Notes: generated by a model from the sequence alone, not told the origin. A stretch of 64,000 nt of DNA from Streptomyces diastatochromogenes (GCF_002242805.1 NZ_MCGQ01000033.1:61659-125658); one strand, 5' to 3'; counted from the first letter of the stretch, positions 7,958 to 16,174 are shown. A program made the numbers and translations.

Positions 7958-9445
7958 ATGATCGGCAGTGTGCACGTCAGAGTCGACGCGGCCCGGCGCG
8001 AGCGTGCGCGCCGCGCGTCCGCCGGAACCGGGCGGGCCCGCGTCATCTGGCCGCTCGCCGCCGTCGCGGCCGCCTTCACCCTGGCCCAACTGCTCCTGGT
8101 CCGGCCCGGCATGGGCCTCGGCTGGGACGAGACGGTGTACGTCAGCCAGGTCAGCGGACACGCTCCCGCGGCCTTCTTCAGCGCACCCCGCGCGCGGGGC
8201 GTCTCCCTGCTGGTCGCACCCGTCGCCGCCTGGTCCTCCTCGACGGCGCTGCTACGGGTCTACCTCGCGGTCCTCTCCGGCCTCGCCCTCTTCCTGGCCC
8301 TGCGCGCCTGGCGGGGCCTGTTCCCCGTCCGCGTACTCGCCCTCGCCGGCGCCCTGTTCGCCTCCCTGTGGGTGACCCTCTTCTACGGCCCCCAGGCCAT
8401 GCCCAACTACTGGGTGGCCGTCGGCGCCCTGGCCGCCGTGGCCTGCTTCCTGCGCGCTCGCACCGACCGGGCCGACCGGGCCGCGCTGTGGGGGCTGGGC
8501 GCGAGCGCGGCGCTGATGGCCTGGATGCGCCCCGTGGACGCCGTCTGGGTCACCTTGCCGCTCCTCGCCCTCGGCCTGATGCGCCGTCACTGGCGTCCCC
8601 TCCTCGTCCTCCTCACCGGGCTCGCCGCCGGGGCGCTCGAATGGGTGATCGAGGCGTACGTCAGCTACGGCGGCCTCGCCCAGCGCCTCGACGACGGCTC
8701 CGCGATCCAGGGCGGACTCGGCCTCCACTTCGCCGTCGTCGACCAACTGCGCAGCCTCGGCGGGCGGGCGCTGTGCCGGCCGTGCACCGGAGCGCTGCCC
8801 AACCCGGTGGTCACCGTCTGGTGGTTCGCGCTGCCCCTGCTCGCCGCGCTCGGCCTCACGGTCGCGGTCCGCGCCCGGCGTACGGCGACCACGCTGCTTC
8901 CGCTCGCCTGCGCGGCCACGGCCGCCGTCCCCTACCTGTTCATGATCGGCTACGCGGCGCCCCGCTTCCTGCTCCCCGCCTACGCCCTGCTGTCGATCCC
9001 GGTCGCCGTCGCACTCGTCCATCTGGTGACCGCACCCTCGCGTGTACGGCGGCCGGTGGCCGTCGCCCTGCTGGCGCTCGGGCTCGCCGCCCACCTCGCG
9101 GTGCAACTCACGGTCCTGCTGCACACCGTGGACCGCACCACCGCCGCCCACCGCGACTGGTCCCGCACCGCCGACACCCTGCACCGGCTCGGGGTCCGGT
9201 CACCCTGTCTGCTCACCGGGCACGAGGCCATCCCGGTGGCGTTCTACGCGGGCTGTTCCTCGGCGGCGACGACCGGGCACAACGCCAACAGCACGGCCCA
9301 GGCCATCACCGGCACCGCGCGCCACACCCCGGTCGCCACCCTGGTGCCCGCGGGCTCCCGGCCACCCCGGTACGCCCGCTCCTGGCCCTCCGTGCCGCTC
9401 GACGGACTGCGCCTCTACTACGCCGTACCGGAGGCCGGTTCATGA
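7958..9445 (+). CDS. Polytopic GT-C-like glycosyltransferase/membrane protein
   Basis: A 495-residue integral membrane protein with about ten hydrophobic segments. In the first loop, just after membrane segment 1, it carries GLGWDETVY, resembling the acidic catalytic loop of GT-C glycosyltransferases such as the PMT/ArnT/mannosyltransferase superfamily. The C-terminal 100 residues are soluble and probably extracytoplasmic. GT-C enzymes use polyprenyl-phosphate sugars at the outer face of the membrane. ATG 7958 has a GAAGGGG site six bases upstream. It is the first gene behind two BlaI-type boxes and is coupled through a 13-codon ORF to the flippase-like gene downstream. Substrates are unknown. 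Confidence 0.75.
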   Translation: MIGSVHVRVDAARRERARRASAGTGRARVIWPLAAVAAAFTLAQLLLVRPGMGLGWDETVYVSQVSGHAPAAFFSAPRARGVSLLVAPVAAWSSSTALLRVYLAVLSGLALFLALRAWRGLFPVRVLALAGALFASLWVTLFYGPQAMPNYWVAVGALAAVACFLRARTDRADRAALWGLGASAALMAWMRPVDAVWVTLPLLALGLMRRHWRPLLVLLTGLAAGALEWVIEAYVSYGGLAQRLDDGSAIQGGLGLHFAVVDQLRSLGGRALCRPCTGALPNPVVTVWWFALPLLAALGLTVAVRARRTATTLLPLACAATAAVPYLFMIGYAAPRFLLPAYALLSIPVAVALVHLVTAPSRVRRPVAVALLALGLAAHLAVQLTVLLHTVDRTTAAHRDWSRTADTLHRLGVRSPCLLTGHEAIPVAFYAGCSSAATTGHNANSTAQAITGTARHTPVATLVPAGSRPPRYARSWPSVPLDGLRLYYAVPEAGS

Positions 9446-9483
9446 CCTGGCGCCGTGGCAGACACGGGGGAGGCGGTCGATGA
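9442..9483 (+). CDS. 13-codon bridging ORF with ATGA overlaps at both ends
   Basis: ATG at 9442 overlaps the preceding gene's stop (ATGA), reads MTWRRGRHGGGGR, and stops at TGA 9481-9483, which in turn overlaps the next gene's ATG at 9480. It also contains the GGGGGAGG ribosome binding site of that next gene. The arrangement suggests a translational relay rather than a functional peptide. It is too short to prove expression from sequence alone. Confidence 0.3.
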   Translation: MTWRRGRHGGGGR

Positions 9484-10484
9484 CCCAGCACGCGGTACCG
9501 GAGGCGCCCCCGGACGCCCTCCACCCTGCCGCCGGCCCGCTCCTGACCGCTCCCGCCGACTTCGCCCTCGGCCGCCGCCGGGCCTACTGGCACACACTGG
9601 TCTGCCTCGCCGTCCTGCTGGGCGCCGCCTACGTGGCCCGGCGGCACTGGCCGACGGTGGAGACCGGGGCGCTACGGCTGGCCGTCGCCGACCAGGGGTG
9701 GCTGCTGCTCGGCGCGGTGGCGGCCGTCGGCACCTGGGCGGCCTCGGCGCTCGCCCAGCAGGGCGCGGTCGCCCAGCGGCTGCCCGGACCGCGGCTGCTC
9801 GCCGCCCAGTTCGCCGCCTGCGCCGCCAACCACCTGCTCCCCGCCGGGCTCGGCGCCGGCGCGGTGAACCTGCGCTTCCTGATGCGCTGCGGGCTGCCGG
9901 CGGGCCGCTCGGCCGGCGCCCTCGCCGTCAAGGCCACCGCCGGCGCCGTCGTCCGCCTCGCCCTGATCGCCGTGCTCGCCCCGCTCTGCCCGGGCCTGCT
10001 GCGCCTCCCGCACGTCTCCCCGGCCGCGGTCGCCGCCGTGCTCGGCGCCGCCGTCCTGCTCGTGGCGCTCCTCGCCGGTCCGCTGCGCCCGCGCTGCCGC
10101 CGCGCGCTGGCGAGCGTGCTGGCCGACATCCGTACCGTGCACGCCCACCCGGCCCGTGCCGCCGCCCTCTGGGGCGGCTCGCTGGCCTTCGCCGCCCTGC
10201 ACTCCCTGGTGCTCATCGCCGTCGCCCAGGCCGTCCAACTGCCCCTGGCCCCGCTCCAGGTGGCCCTGCTGTACCTCGCCGCCAGCTGCGCGGCCGCCCT
10301 GCTGCCCACCCCGGGCGGGCTCGGCTCCCTGGACGCCGCCCTCGGCCTCGCGCTGACCGTGTCCGGCGCGCCCGCCGCGACCGCCGCCTCCGCCGTACTC
10401 GGCTACCGGCTGCTGACCGTCTGGCTGCCGCTGCTCCCGGGCCTCCTGGTGCTGGCGGTGCTCGTCCGGCGCAAGGCCCTGTGA
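9480..10484 (+). CDS. Lysylphosphatidylglycerol synthase TM region/UPF0104 family membrane protein
   Basis: A 334-residue protein with about eight membrane segments, resembling the UPF0104/LPG-synthase transmembrane family (AglD/MprF flippase-like domain). The family features seen are NHLLPAGLGAGAVNLRF near residue 120 and LLPTPGGLGSLDAALG near residue 280. Such proteins move lipids or lipid-linked sugars across the membrane, often next to glycosyltransferases. The soluble lysyl-transferase domain of MprF is missing. Start ATG 9480 follows a GGGGGAGG site. Together with the GT-C-like neighbour it probably modifies an envelope lipid or glycan under control of the BlaI-type system. Confidence 0.78.
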   Translation: MTQHAVPEAPPDALHPAAGPLLTAPADFALGRRRAYWHTLVCLAVLLGAAYVARRHWPTVETGALRLAVADQGWLLLGAVAAVGTWAASALAQQGAVAQRLPGPRLLAAQFAACAANHLLPAGLGAGAVNLRFLMRCGLPAGRSAGALAVKATAGAVVRLALIAVLAPLCPGLLRLPHVSPAAVAAVLGAAVLLVALLAGPLRPRCRRALASVLADIRTVHAHPARAAALWGGSLAFAALHSLVLIAVAQAVQLPLAPLQVALLYLAASCAAALLPTPGGLGSLDAALGLALTVSGAPAATAASAVLGYRLLTVWLPLLPGLLVLAVLVRRKAL

Positions 10485-10559
10485 CCGGGCGGGAGTTTCC
10501 CGGACGCCCGGGCCAGGTAGGAGACGAACGGGGCCAGGCGACACCGGAGGGGGAACGGC

Positions 10560-11414
10560 ATGACGGAGCAGTACATCGCGGGGCGGCCGGCGCAGGAGTT
10601 CTTCACGCCCGGGAGCTCGTCCTTCACCGAGTTCCTCGCCGCACACCGCCCCGCCCTGCTGCCCACCACGCCGCCGCTCCCGGACGGTGTCCGCGTCGCG
10701 CCCGGCAGCGTCCCGCACGGCACCACGGTGCTCGCCCTCACCTTCCGCGACGGCGTGCTGATCGCCGGCGACCGCCGGGCCACCATGGGCAACCTCATCG
10801 CCCAGCGCGACCTGGAGAAGGTGCACCCCGCCGACGACCACACGGCCGTCGCCTTCGCCGGAACCGTCGGGCTCGCGCTCGACATGGTGCGGCTCTACCA
10901 GGTCGAACTCACGCACTTCGAGAAGATCGAGGGCACCCCGATGTCCCTGGCCGCCAAGGCGACCCGCCTCGCGGCCATGATCCGGCAGAACCTCGCCCAG
11001 GCCATGCAGGGCCTCGCCGTCGTTCCGCTGCTCGCCGGTTATGACACCACCGCACCCGAGGGCGGCCGCGGCCGCATCTTCTCCTTCGACGCGGCCGGTG
11101 GCCTGTACGAGAAACGGCACTTCCACGCCGAGGGCTCCGGTTCCCCGTACGCCCGAGGCGCCCTGAAGAAGCTGTTCCGGCCGGACCTCAGCCGCCGCGA
11201 GGCCGCCCTGGCCGCGCTCCAGGCCCTGTGGGACGCCGCCGACGACGACTCGGCCACCGGCGGCCCCGACCTGAACCGCCGTATCTTCCCGGTGGTCTCG
11301 GCCATCACCGAGGACGGCTTCGAGCGGCTGCCCGAGGCCGAGACGGAGGAGCTGAGCCGCGAGACGGTCCGGCAGCGCAGCGGCCGCCCGGACGGACCGC
11401 ACGCCCGCGCCTGA
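10560..11414 (+). CDS. prcB: Second (orphan) 20S proteasome beta subunit
   Basis: A 284-residue proteasome beta subunit. The propeptide is about 54 residues and ends ...VPHG; autocleavage would expose the catalytic Thr55 of TTVLAL. The AGDRRATMGNLIAQRDLEK stretch (conserved Asp/Arg and the basic residue of the active site) and the C-terminal ATGGPDLNRRIFP segment match actinobacterial PrcB closely. No prcA, pup, dop, arc or pafA lies beside it, unlike the usual streptomycete proteasome locus, so this is probably a paralogue. It could form mixed beta rings with the housekeeping subunit. The neighbours give no functional link. Confidence 0.9.
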   Translation: MTEQYIAGRPAQEFFTPGSSSFTEFLAAHRPALLPTTPPLPDGVRVAPGSVPHGTTVLALTFRDGVLIAGDRRATMGNLIAQRDLEKVHPADDHTAVAFAGTVGLALDMVRLYQVELTHFEKIEGTPMSLAAKATRLAAMIRQNLAQAMQGLAVVPLLAGYDTTAPEGGRGRIFSFDAAGGLYEKRHFHAEGSGSPYARGALKKLFRPDLSRREAALAALQALWDAADDDSATGGPDLNRRIFPVVSAITEDGFERLPEAETEELSRETVRQRSGRPDGPHARA

Positions 11415-11469
11415 GCCCGGCCCGCGCACTCAGGATGCTTCGGGTTTCCGCTGTGCACCGTCGGGTCCC

Positions 11470-11944
11470 ATGACATCAGAGACCTCACGGACCACGGTGG
11501 CGGAGACCGGCACCCTCGCGCCGGGCCGCCGCGTGCGCTGGAACAAGGTGCCCGAAGTCACCGTCTACTTCTGGGTGATCAAGGTGCTGTGCACGACGGT
11601 CGGTGAGACCGCCGCCGACCGGCTCAACGAGAAGGCCGGCCTCGGCCTGATCGGTGTGTCGCTGCTCATGAGCGCGCTGCTCGCACTCGTCCTCGTGGTG
11701 CAGTTCCGCACCAAGGCCTACCGCCCCGGCGTGTACTGGCTCGCCGTCGCCCTGATCAGCGTGGTCGGCACCCTGGTCAGCGACAACCTCGCCGACAACA
11801 TGGGCGTGGCGCTGGAGACCACCACCACCGTCTTCGGGCTCGCGCTGGTCGTCGTCTTCGCCGCCCATCCTCGGCCTCGTCGTCTTCCTGTCGGTCACCC
11901 GCAAGGACGTCACCGAGGAGCCTGCCGTGGGGCAGTCCGTCTGA
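11470..11944 (+). pseudogene. COG4705-type membrane protein with internal deletion and frameshift
   Basis: The first 125 or so codons encode the N-terminal half of a COG4705 membrane-anchored protein (VPEVTVYFWVIKVLCTTVGE, then the VGTLVSDNLADN repeat). At about 11873 the frame continues into nonsense. Shifted by one base from 11875 to the TGA at 11942, the sequence encodes the expected C-terminus (ILGLVVFLSVTRKDVTEEPAV). The second half of the normal roughly 250-residue protein, about 100 codons, is therefore missing and the junction is out of frame. A GCCGCC run at the junction suggests a short-homology deletion. A truncated protein could still be made, running through to 12246. Confidence 0.75.
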
Positions 11945-11975
11945 CGGCGGCGTGGGGCCGGCCGCCTGACCGCGG

Positions 11976-13379
11976 TCATCCGGCGGGCAGCGTGACCACG
12001 AACCGGGCGCCCCGAGCGTGCCCGGGATCGTGGGACACCTCGCCTCCGGCGGAGCGGGCCAGGCGCCGTGCGAGCGGCAGCCCGAGGCCCGCTCCGGCAT
12101 GTCCGTCGCCGGGATCGGCCCGCCGGCCCGGCTGGAACAACAGGTCCCGGAACGACTCGGGCACGCCCGGCCCGTCGTCCGTGACCTCCACCCGGACCCC
12201 GTCGGCCGTCCGGCGGGCGGCCAGTGTCACGGTCGTACGGGCGTGACGCACGGCGTTGGCGACGAGCGGGCTGACGATCCGCTCCAGCAGAGCGGACTGC
12301 ACCCCCGCGCGCAACGCGCTCTCGTCGACGGTGACGGTGACCCGCACCGGGCCGGGGACGTCCAGGGAGGCGGCCACCTGCCGCAGGGCGGGCAGCACTT
12401 CGGCCGTGCCGGGGGCGGTGGGCACGCCTTCGCGGGCCTCGTCCAGCAGCGTGTCGCAGATGGTGCGCATCGAGCGGGCCGCGTCGGCGATGACCTCGTG
12501 GGTCGCCCGGGTCTCCGTCTCCGAGCGGGGCCGCGAGCGCCACCAGTCCAGTTCGGCGACGATCCGGCTCAGCGGAGTGCGCAGTTCGTGCGACAGCTCG
12601 CCGGTCAGCTGCCGCTCGTGCCGCAGCACCGCCCGGATCCGGTCGAGCAGCGCGTCCAACGAGGTGCCGAGCGCGGCCAGTTCGGCGGGCCGGCCCCGGC
12701 CGCCGAAGCGCTCCTCGGAGGCCACGGCGCTCCACTGGGTCGCCTGGTCCGTCATCGTGCGCACCGGCCGCAGCGCCCGGCCGACGGCCAGCCGGGTCAG
12801 TCCGTAGGTGCACGCGAGCATCACCGCGTCCAGCGCGAACGAACCCAGCAGCAGGGTCTTCGCCGAACTCCGGTACGGCGACAGGTCCAGGGCGGTGACC
12901 ACGGTGGCCCTCGTCCCGTGCCCGGGCACCGGCTCGGCGCACAGGCGCAGGGGGTCGTGGCCGCCGACGGTGGCGCAACGTCGTCCGCCCGCGGCGGCGA
13001 GGGCCCCGGCGGCACGGGCGAGGGTGCCGGTGCGGGCCGCGGACGGCGGCTGTTCGAGGAGCCGGGGACCGGCGTAGATCCACACGTTCGTGTCGAGGAG
13101 ACGGTCGTTGACCGTCTCCAGGACCCGCACCTTTCCGCCGCGCGTGTCCACGGTGGTGGCGACGGCCGCGGCCCGGGTGCGCAGTTCGTCGTCCGCCTCC
13201 CGCTGGAGCCGGTGACCGACCACGGTGTTGAAGACCACCGTGAGGATCACCATGAGCAGGGCGGCCGTGGTCAGCGCGACCAGCGAGAGCCGGCCCCGCA
13301 GGGTGCGCGGCGCGAGCCGGGCGGCGAGCGCGGGCAGCCATGTACGGGCAGGGAAGCCGATCCGGTCGGGGGCTTTCAT
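11976..13379 (-). CDS. Two-component sensor histidine kinase
   Basis: A 467-residue membrane kinase with membrane segments at about 31-53 and 172-195 enclosing an extracytoplasmic sensor of roughly 115 residues. A HAMP-like linker follows. The phosphoacceptor is His263 in ELSHELRTPLS, then come the N box LVANAVRHA and the G boxes DDGPGVP and GAGLGLPLARRL. It is the last gene of a five-gene overlapping operon; its ATG overlaps the stop of its response regulator (ATGA). The shared operon with DedA and PAP2 proteins suggests it senses an envelope-lipid or cell-wall condition. The signal is unknown. Confidence 0.93.
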   Translation of the reverse strand: MKAPDRIGFPARTWLPALAARLAPRTLRGRLSLVALTTAALLMVILTVVFNTVVGHRLQREADDELRTRAAAVATTVDTRGGKVRVLETVNDRLLDTNVWIYAGPRLLEQPPSAARTGTLARAAGALAAAGGRRCATVGGHDPLRLCAEPVPGHGTRATVVTALDLSPYRSSAKTLLLGSFALDAVMLACTYGLTRLAVGRALRPVRTMTDQATQWSAVASEERFGGRGRPAELAALGTSLDALLDRIRAVLRHERQLTGELSHELRTPLSRIVAELDWWRSRPRSETETRATHEVIADAARSMRTICDTLLDEAREGVPTAPGTAEVLPALRQVAASLDVPGPVRVTVTVDESALRAGVQSALLERIVSPLVANAVRHARTTVTLAARRTADGVRVEVTDDGPGVPESFRDLLFQPGRRADPGDGHAGAGLGLPLARRLARSAGGEVSHDPGHARGARFVVTLPAG

Positions 13380-14041
13380 ACGAGCCGGTGGCCGATCCCG
13401 CGCGCGGTGCCTATGGTCAGCTCGCTGCCAGCCGCCCGCAGCTTGCGCCGCAACCGGGTCAGGTACTGGTCCAGCGTGTTCTCGCTGACCCGCGCGCCCT
13501 CCGGCCAGCCGGCCCGCACCAGTTCGCGGCGGCGCACCAGACCGCCGCCCGCCGCCGTGAGCGCCGCGAGCAGCCGGAACTCGGTCGGTGTCAGCTCGAT
13601 GCGGGTGCTGCCCACGGTGGCGCTGTGCCGTACGGCGTCCAGGACGAGCCCGCCCGTGGCGGCGGGCGTCGGCGCGGGGGCGGCCCGTCTCAGGGCGGCC
13701 CGCAGCCGGGCGGCCAGCTCGGCCAGGTGGAAGGGTTTGGGCAGGTAGTCGTCGCCGCCGGCCGAGAAGCCCGAGAGCCGGTCGGCCAGCCCGTGGCGCG
13801 CGGTCAGGAAGACGACGGGGCCGAGGAAGCCGTTGGCACGCATCGCCTGGCACACGTCCCGGCCGTCCGCGTCGGGCAGCCCGACGTCCAGTACCGCGCC
13901 GGCCACGTCGGGTGCCGCGAGCCGCAGGGCGGTGGCTCCGTCGGCGGCGGCCACCGTGTCGAAGTCCTCGTCGTGCAGTCCGCGCCGCAGCACGTCACGC
14001 AGGGCGTGATCGTCCTCGACGACCAGGATCTTGGGGCGCAT
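13376..14041 (-). CDS. OmpR-family response regulator
   Basis: A 221-residue regulator. The receiver domain has the acidic pocket EDD at 9-11, phosphoacceptor Asp52 (LDVGLPDADG), Thr80 and Lys102 (YLPKPF). The C-terminal winged-helix DNA-binding domain (about 130-221, LTPTEFRLLAALTAAGG) is OmpR/PhoB type. The start is ATG 14041 (MRPKILVVEDD), since a longer frame upstream lacks family similarity. Its 5' end lies inside the last 47 bases of the PAP2 gene, so expression depends on translation of that gene. It pairs with the kinase immediately downstream. Confidence 0.93.
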   Translation of the reverse strand: MRPKILVVEDDHALRDVLRRGLHDEDFDTVAAADGATALRLAAPDVAGAVLDVGLPDADGRDVCQAMRANGFLGPVVFLTARHGLADRLSGFSAGGDDYLPKPFHLAELAARLRAALRRAAPAPTPAATGGLVLDAVRHSATVGSTRIELTPTEFRLLAALTAAGGGLVRRRELVRAGWPEGARVSENTLDQYLTRLRRKLRAAGSELTIGTARGIGHRLV

Positions 14042-14762
14042 GCCTCTCCAACGGCGCATCGGCCGGGTCGGGGGTGGGTGGGGGGTCCGGCCGGCCGGTG
14101 CGGGTGCCGCCACCGGTGATCGGGCGCTGCGGCAGCCACCGGGCCGCCGCGCACAGCCAGAGGCCGAGCCAGCCGACGGCGAACAGCCAGCCGCCGAGCA
14201 CGTCGGTGAACCAGTGCACGCCGAGGAAGACCCGGGTCAGGCCCACCCCGGCGCCCCAGCAGGCCACGGCCAGGCACAGCGGGACACGGCCGTGCGGGGC
14301 ACGCAGCCACAGCGCGAGGATCACCAGACCCGCCGTCAGGGCCGCCGTGGTGGTGTGCCCCGACGGGAACGACCAGCCGGAGGCGTGGGTCTGCCAGTCG
14401 AAGGCGGGCGGGCGGGCCCGACCGACCAGCTCCATGACGCCGTAGCGCACAGCCTGGCCGGTGGCGAGGCAGGTCGCCATCAGCAGTGCGAGGACCAGCC
14501 GCTGCCGCCGACCGTGGCCCGCCAGCAGCCCGGCGAGGACGACCAGCGCGTACGGGACGACGCCGGTGCCGGTGGCGGTCAGCCCGCGGGCGACGGCGAC
14601 GGCCATCTCCGGCCGGTGGCCGACGGACCAGGTCAGCAGGCCGTGGTCCAGGAACAGCGGGCCGCCGTGCCGGCCGGAGACGACCAGCGCCAGCACCCCG
14701 AACGCCGCCCAGGCGCCGAGCGCTGCGCTGCCCGCCAGTTCCGCGATGCCCTTGCGGCTCAT
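13995..14762 (-). CDS. PAP2-family membrane phosphatase (first copy)
   Basis: A 255-residue integral membrane phosphatase of the type-2 phosphatidic acid phosphatase family, in which some members dephosphorylate undecaprenyl pyrophosphate. The motifs present are GRARPP (motif 1 basic residues), WSFPSGHTTT (motif 2, catalytic His) and TRVFLGVHWFTDVLGGW (motif 3, nucleophile His and Asp), separated by about six membrane spans. The last 45 residues are a proline/arginine-rich tail overlapping the response-regulator start and may have little function. It overlaps its upstream neighbour, the second PAP2 gene, by four bases. Confidence 0.88.
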   Translation of the reverse strand: MSRKGIAELAGSAALGAWAAFGVLALVVSGRHGGPLFLDHGLLTWSVGHRPEMAVAVARGLTATGTGVVPYALVVLAGLLAGHGRRQRLVLALLMATCLATGQAVRYGVMELVGRARPPAFDWQTHASGWSFPSGHTTTAALTAGLVILALWLRAPHGRVPLCLAVACWGAGVGLTRVFLGVHWFTDVLGGWLFAVGWLGLWLCAAARWLPQRPITGGGTRTGRPDPPPTPDPADAPLERHAPQDPGRRGRSRPA

Positions 14763-15361
14763 GACATCAGCAGCGGGCGCAGCCGCGTCGCCGCCAGCCG
14801 TCCGGCCAAGCCGCGTGGCCAGCGCTGGAGCACGGTCATCACGAGGAAGGCGACCAGGCCGCCGACGAGGGCGCCCACGAGGACGTCGTGCGGATAGTGG
14901 ACGCCCACCCAGACCCGGGAGGCCGCCATGGCCACCGCGAACCCGCAGGCGAGGAGACCCAGTCGGCGGGAGACGAAGAACAGGGCGACCGCCGCCGCGG
15001 CCGCTATGGCGGTGTGATTGCTGGGGAACGACCAGTCACCCGGCGCCGGACACGCCTCCAGTGTGCGGAAGGGCAGACCCCGGCAGGGCCGGTCCTCCCG
15101 GACCAGCAGCTTGAGCCCGGCGTCCGCGCCGAAGGCCACCAGCACGGCCACCGGAACGGTCAGCGCCGTCATGCCCGCCGTGGCGTCGACCCGGCGGGCC
15201 CGCCACCAGCCCACGACCATGAGCAGCGCGAACACCGCCAGGCCGTACGTCGACCACAGCGTGACGATGCCGTCCAGCCGGCCGGGGGAGTGGCGGGCGA
15301 GATCCACCACGTCCCGGTAGAGCGGCCCGTCGACCGACGAGCCCGTGAGCGCCAGGATCAT
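14759..15361 (-). CDS. PAP2-family membrane phosphatase (second copy)
   Basis: A 200-residue PAP2 phosphatase with six predicted membrane spans. Motif 1 is KLLVREDRP, motif 2 is WSFPSNHTA (with SNH in place of the usual SGH, as in many BcrC-like proteins) and motif 3 is SRVWVGVHYPHDVLVG. The PSNHT form and short length point to undecaprenyl-pyrophosphate phosphatase (BcrC/UppP2) rather than a phosphatidic acid phosphatase; this is inference. ATG 15361 overlaps the DedA stop, and its own stop overlaps the start of the other PAP2 gene. Confidence 0.87.
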   Translation of the reverse strand: MILALTGSSVDGPLYRDVVDLARHSPGRLDGIVTLWSTYGLAVFALLMVVGWWRARRVDATAGMTALTVPVAVLVAFGADAGLKLLVREDRPCRGLPFRTLEACPAPGDWSFPSNHTAIAAAAAVALFFVSRRLGLLACGFAVAMAASRVWVGVHYPHDVLVGALVGGLVAFLVMTVLQRWPRGLAGRLAATRLRPLLMS

Positions 15362-16020
15362 CCGCGCGCCTCCTTGGCAGCCCTGCGGGAGCGCAGCACC
15401 TCGGCGGCGAGCGGGAGGAGCGACAGGACGACGATCAGCGCGATCACCGGCAGCAGGTACTTGTCGACGTTCGGGATCGAGGAGCCGAGCGCGTATCCGG
15501 CGAGGGTGAGACCGAGGCTCCACACGAGCCCGCCCGCCACCTGCCAGAGGGTGAACGTGCGGGCCGGGACGCCCAGGGCGCCCGCCATCGGGTTCAGCAC
15601 CGTCCGCACCACCGGCACGAAGCGGGCCAGCACGATCGCCTTCGCGTACCCGTAGCGCTCCAGCAGCTCCTCGGCGCGCTGCGCGCCCTCGTGCAGCCGG
15701 GCCGACCGGCTGCGGGCCAGCAGGGCGCCGCCCGCCTTGCGGCCGAGCAGATACCCGCACTGCGAACCCGCGAGCGCGCCGACGGCCGCGGCGGCCAGCA
15801 GCGGCCCGAGCGAGAGGTGCACACCCCGGTCTGACGCGCCCGTGCACAGCAGCCCCGCCGTGAACAGCAGGGAGTCACCGGGCAGGAAGAAGCCGATCAG
15901 CAGGCCCGTCTCGGCGAACAGCACCACCCCGACGCCGATCACCCCGAAGGCGGCCAGCAGGGAGTGGGCGTCGAGCACGTTGACCGCGAGCTGCGACGAC
16001 AGGTCTGAGGGAGTGGCCAT
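15358..16020 (-). CDS. DedA family membrane protein
   Basis: A 220-residue DedA/SNARE-associated-family protein and the first gene of the operon. Visible family features are ETGLLIGFFLPGDSLLF near residue 40, the GYLLGRKAG segment, and the FVPVVRTVLNPMAG motif near residue 130, where the conserved arginine and proline form the re-entrant loop. Some DedA proteins recycle undecaprenyl phosphate across the membrane; others affect antimicrobial-peptide resistance. ATG 16020 follows GGAAAGG. Three palindromes lie upstream at 16061-16174, suggesting repressor control of the whole operon. Confidence 0.9.
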   Translation of the reverse strand: MATPSDLSSQLAVNVLDAHSLLAAFGVIGVGVVLFAETGLLIGFFLPGDSLLFTAGLLCTGASDRGVHLSLGPLLAAAAVGALAGSQCGYLLGRKAGGALLARSRSARLHEGAQRAEELLERYGYAKAIVLARFVPVVRTVLNPMAGALGVPARTFTLWQVAGGLVWSLGLTLAGYALGSSIPNVDKYLLPVIALIVVLSLLPLAAEVLRSRRAAKEARG

Positions 16021-16060
16021 CGCCGCACGCCCTTTCCTCGGCTGCTTCTGAAACTTCTGA

Positions 16061-16174
16061 CTACACATTTGTAGACCGTCTACTGAACTGTAGACGACTT
16101 GAGGGGGTGCAAGCTTCCCGGGCTTTGCCTCCCTATTGCCGCTTCATGACTGACTGACTACATCTGTGTAGTCA
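16061..16174. promoter_or_regulatory. Three large palindromes upstream of the DedA operon
   Basis: Site A (16061-16074) is CTACA-CATT-TGTAG. Site B (16078-16095) has arms GTCTAC and GTAGAC around six bases. Site C (16155-16174) has perfect arms TGACTACA and TGTAGTCA around TCTG. All three contain TAC(A/T)-N4-TGTA cores, a half-site family also used by BlaI/MecI-type repressors. Sites A and B lie about 40-75 bases ahead of the DedA start. Site C lies nearer the iron-permease gene and could influence both divergent promoters. The regulator is not identified. Confidence 0.6.
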
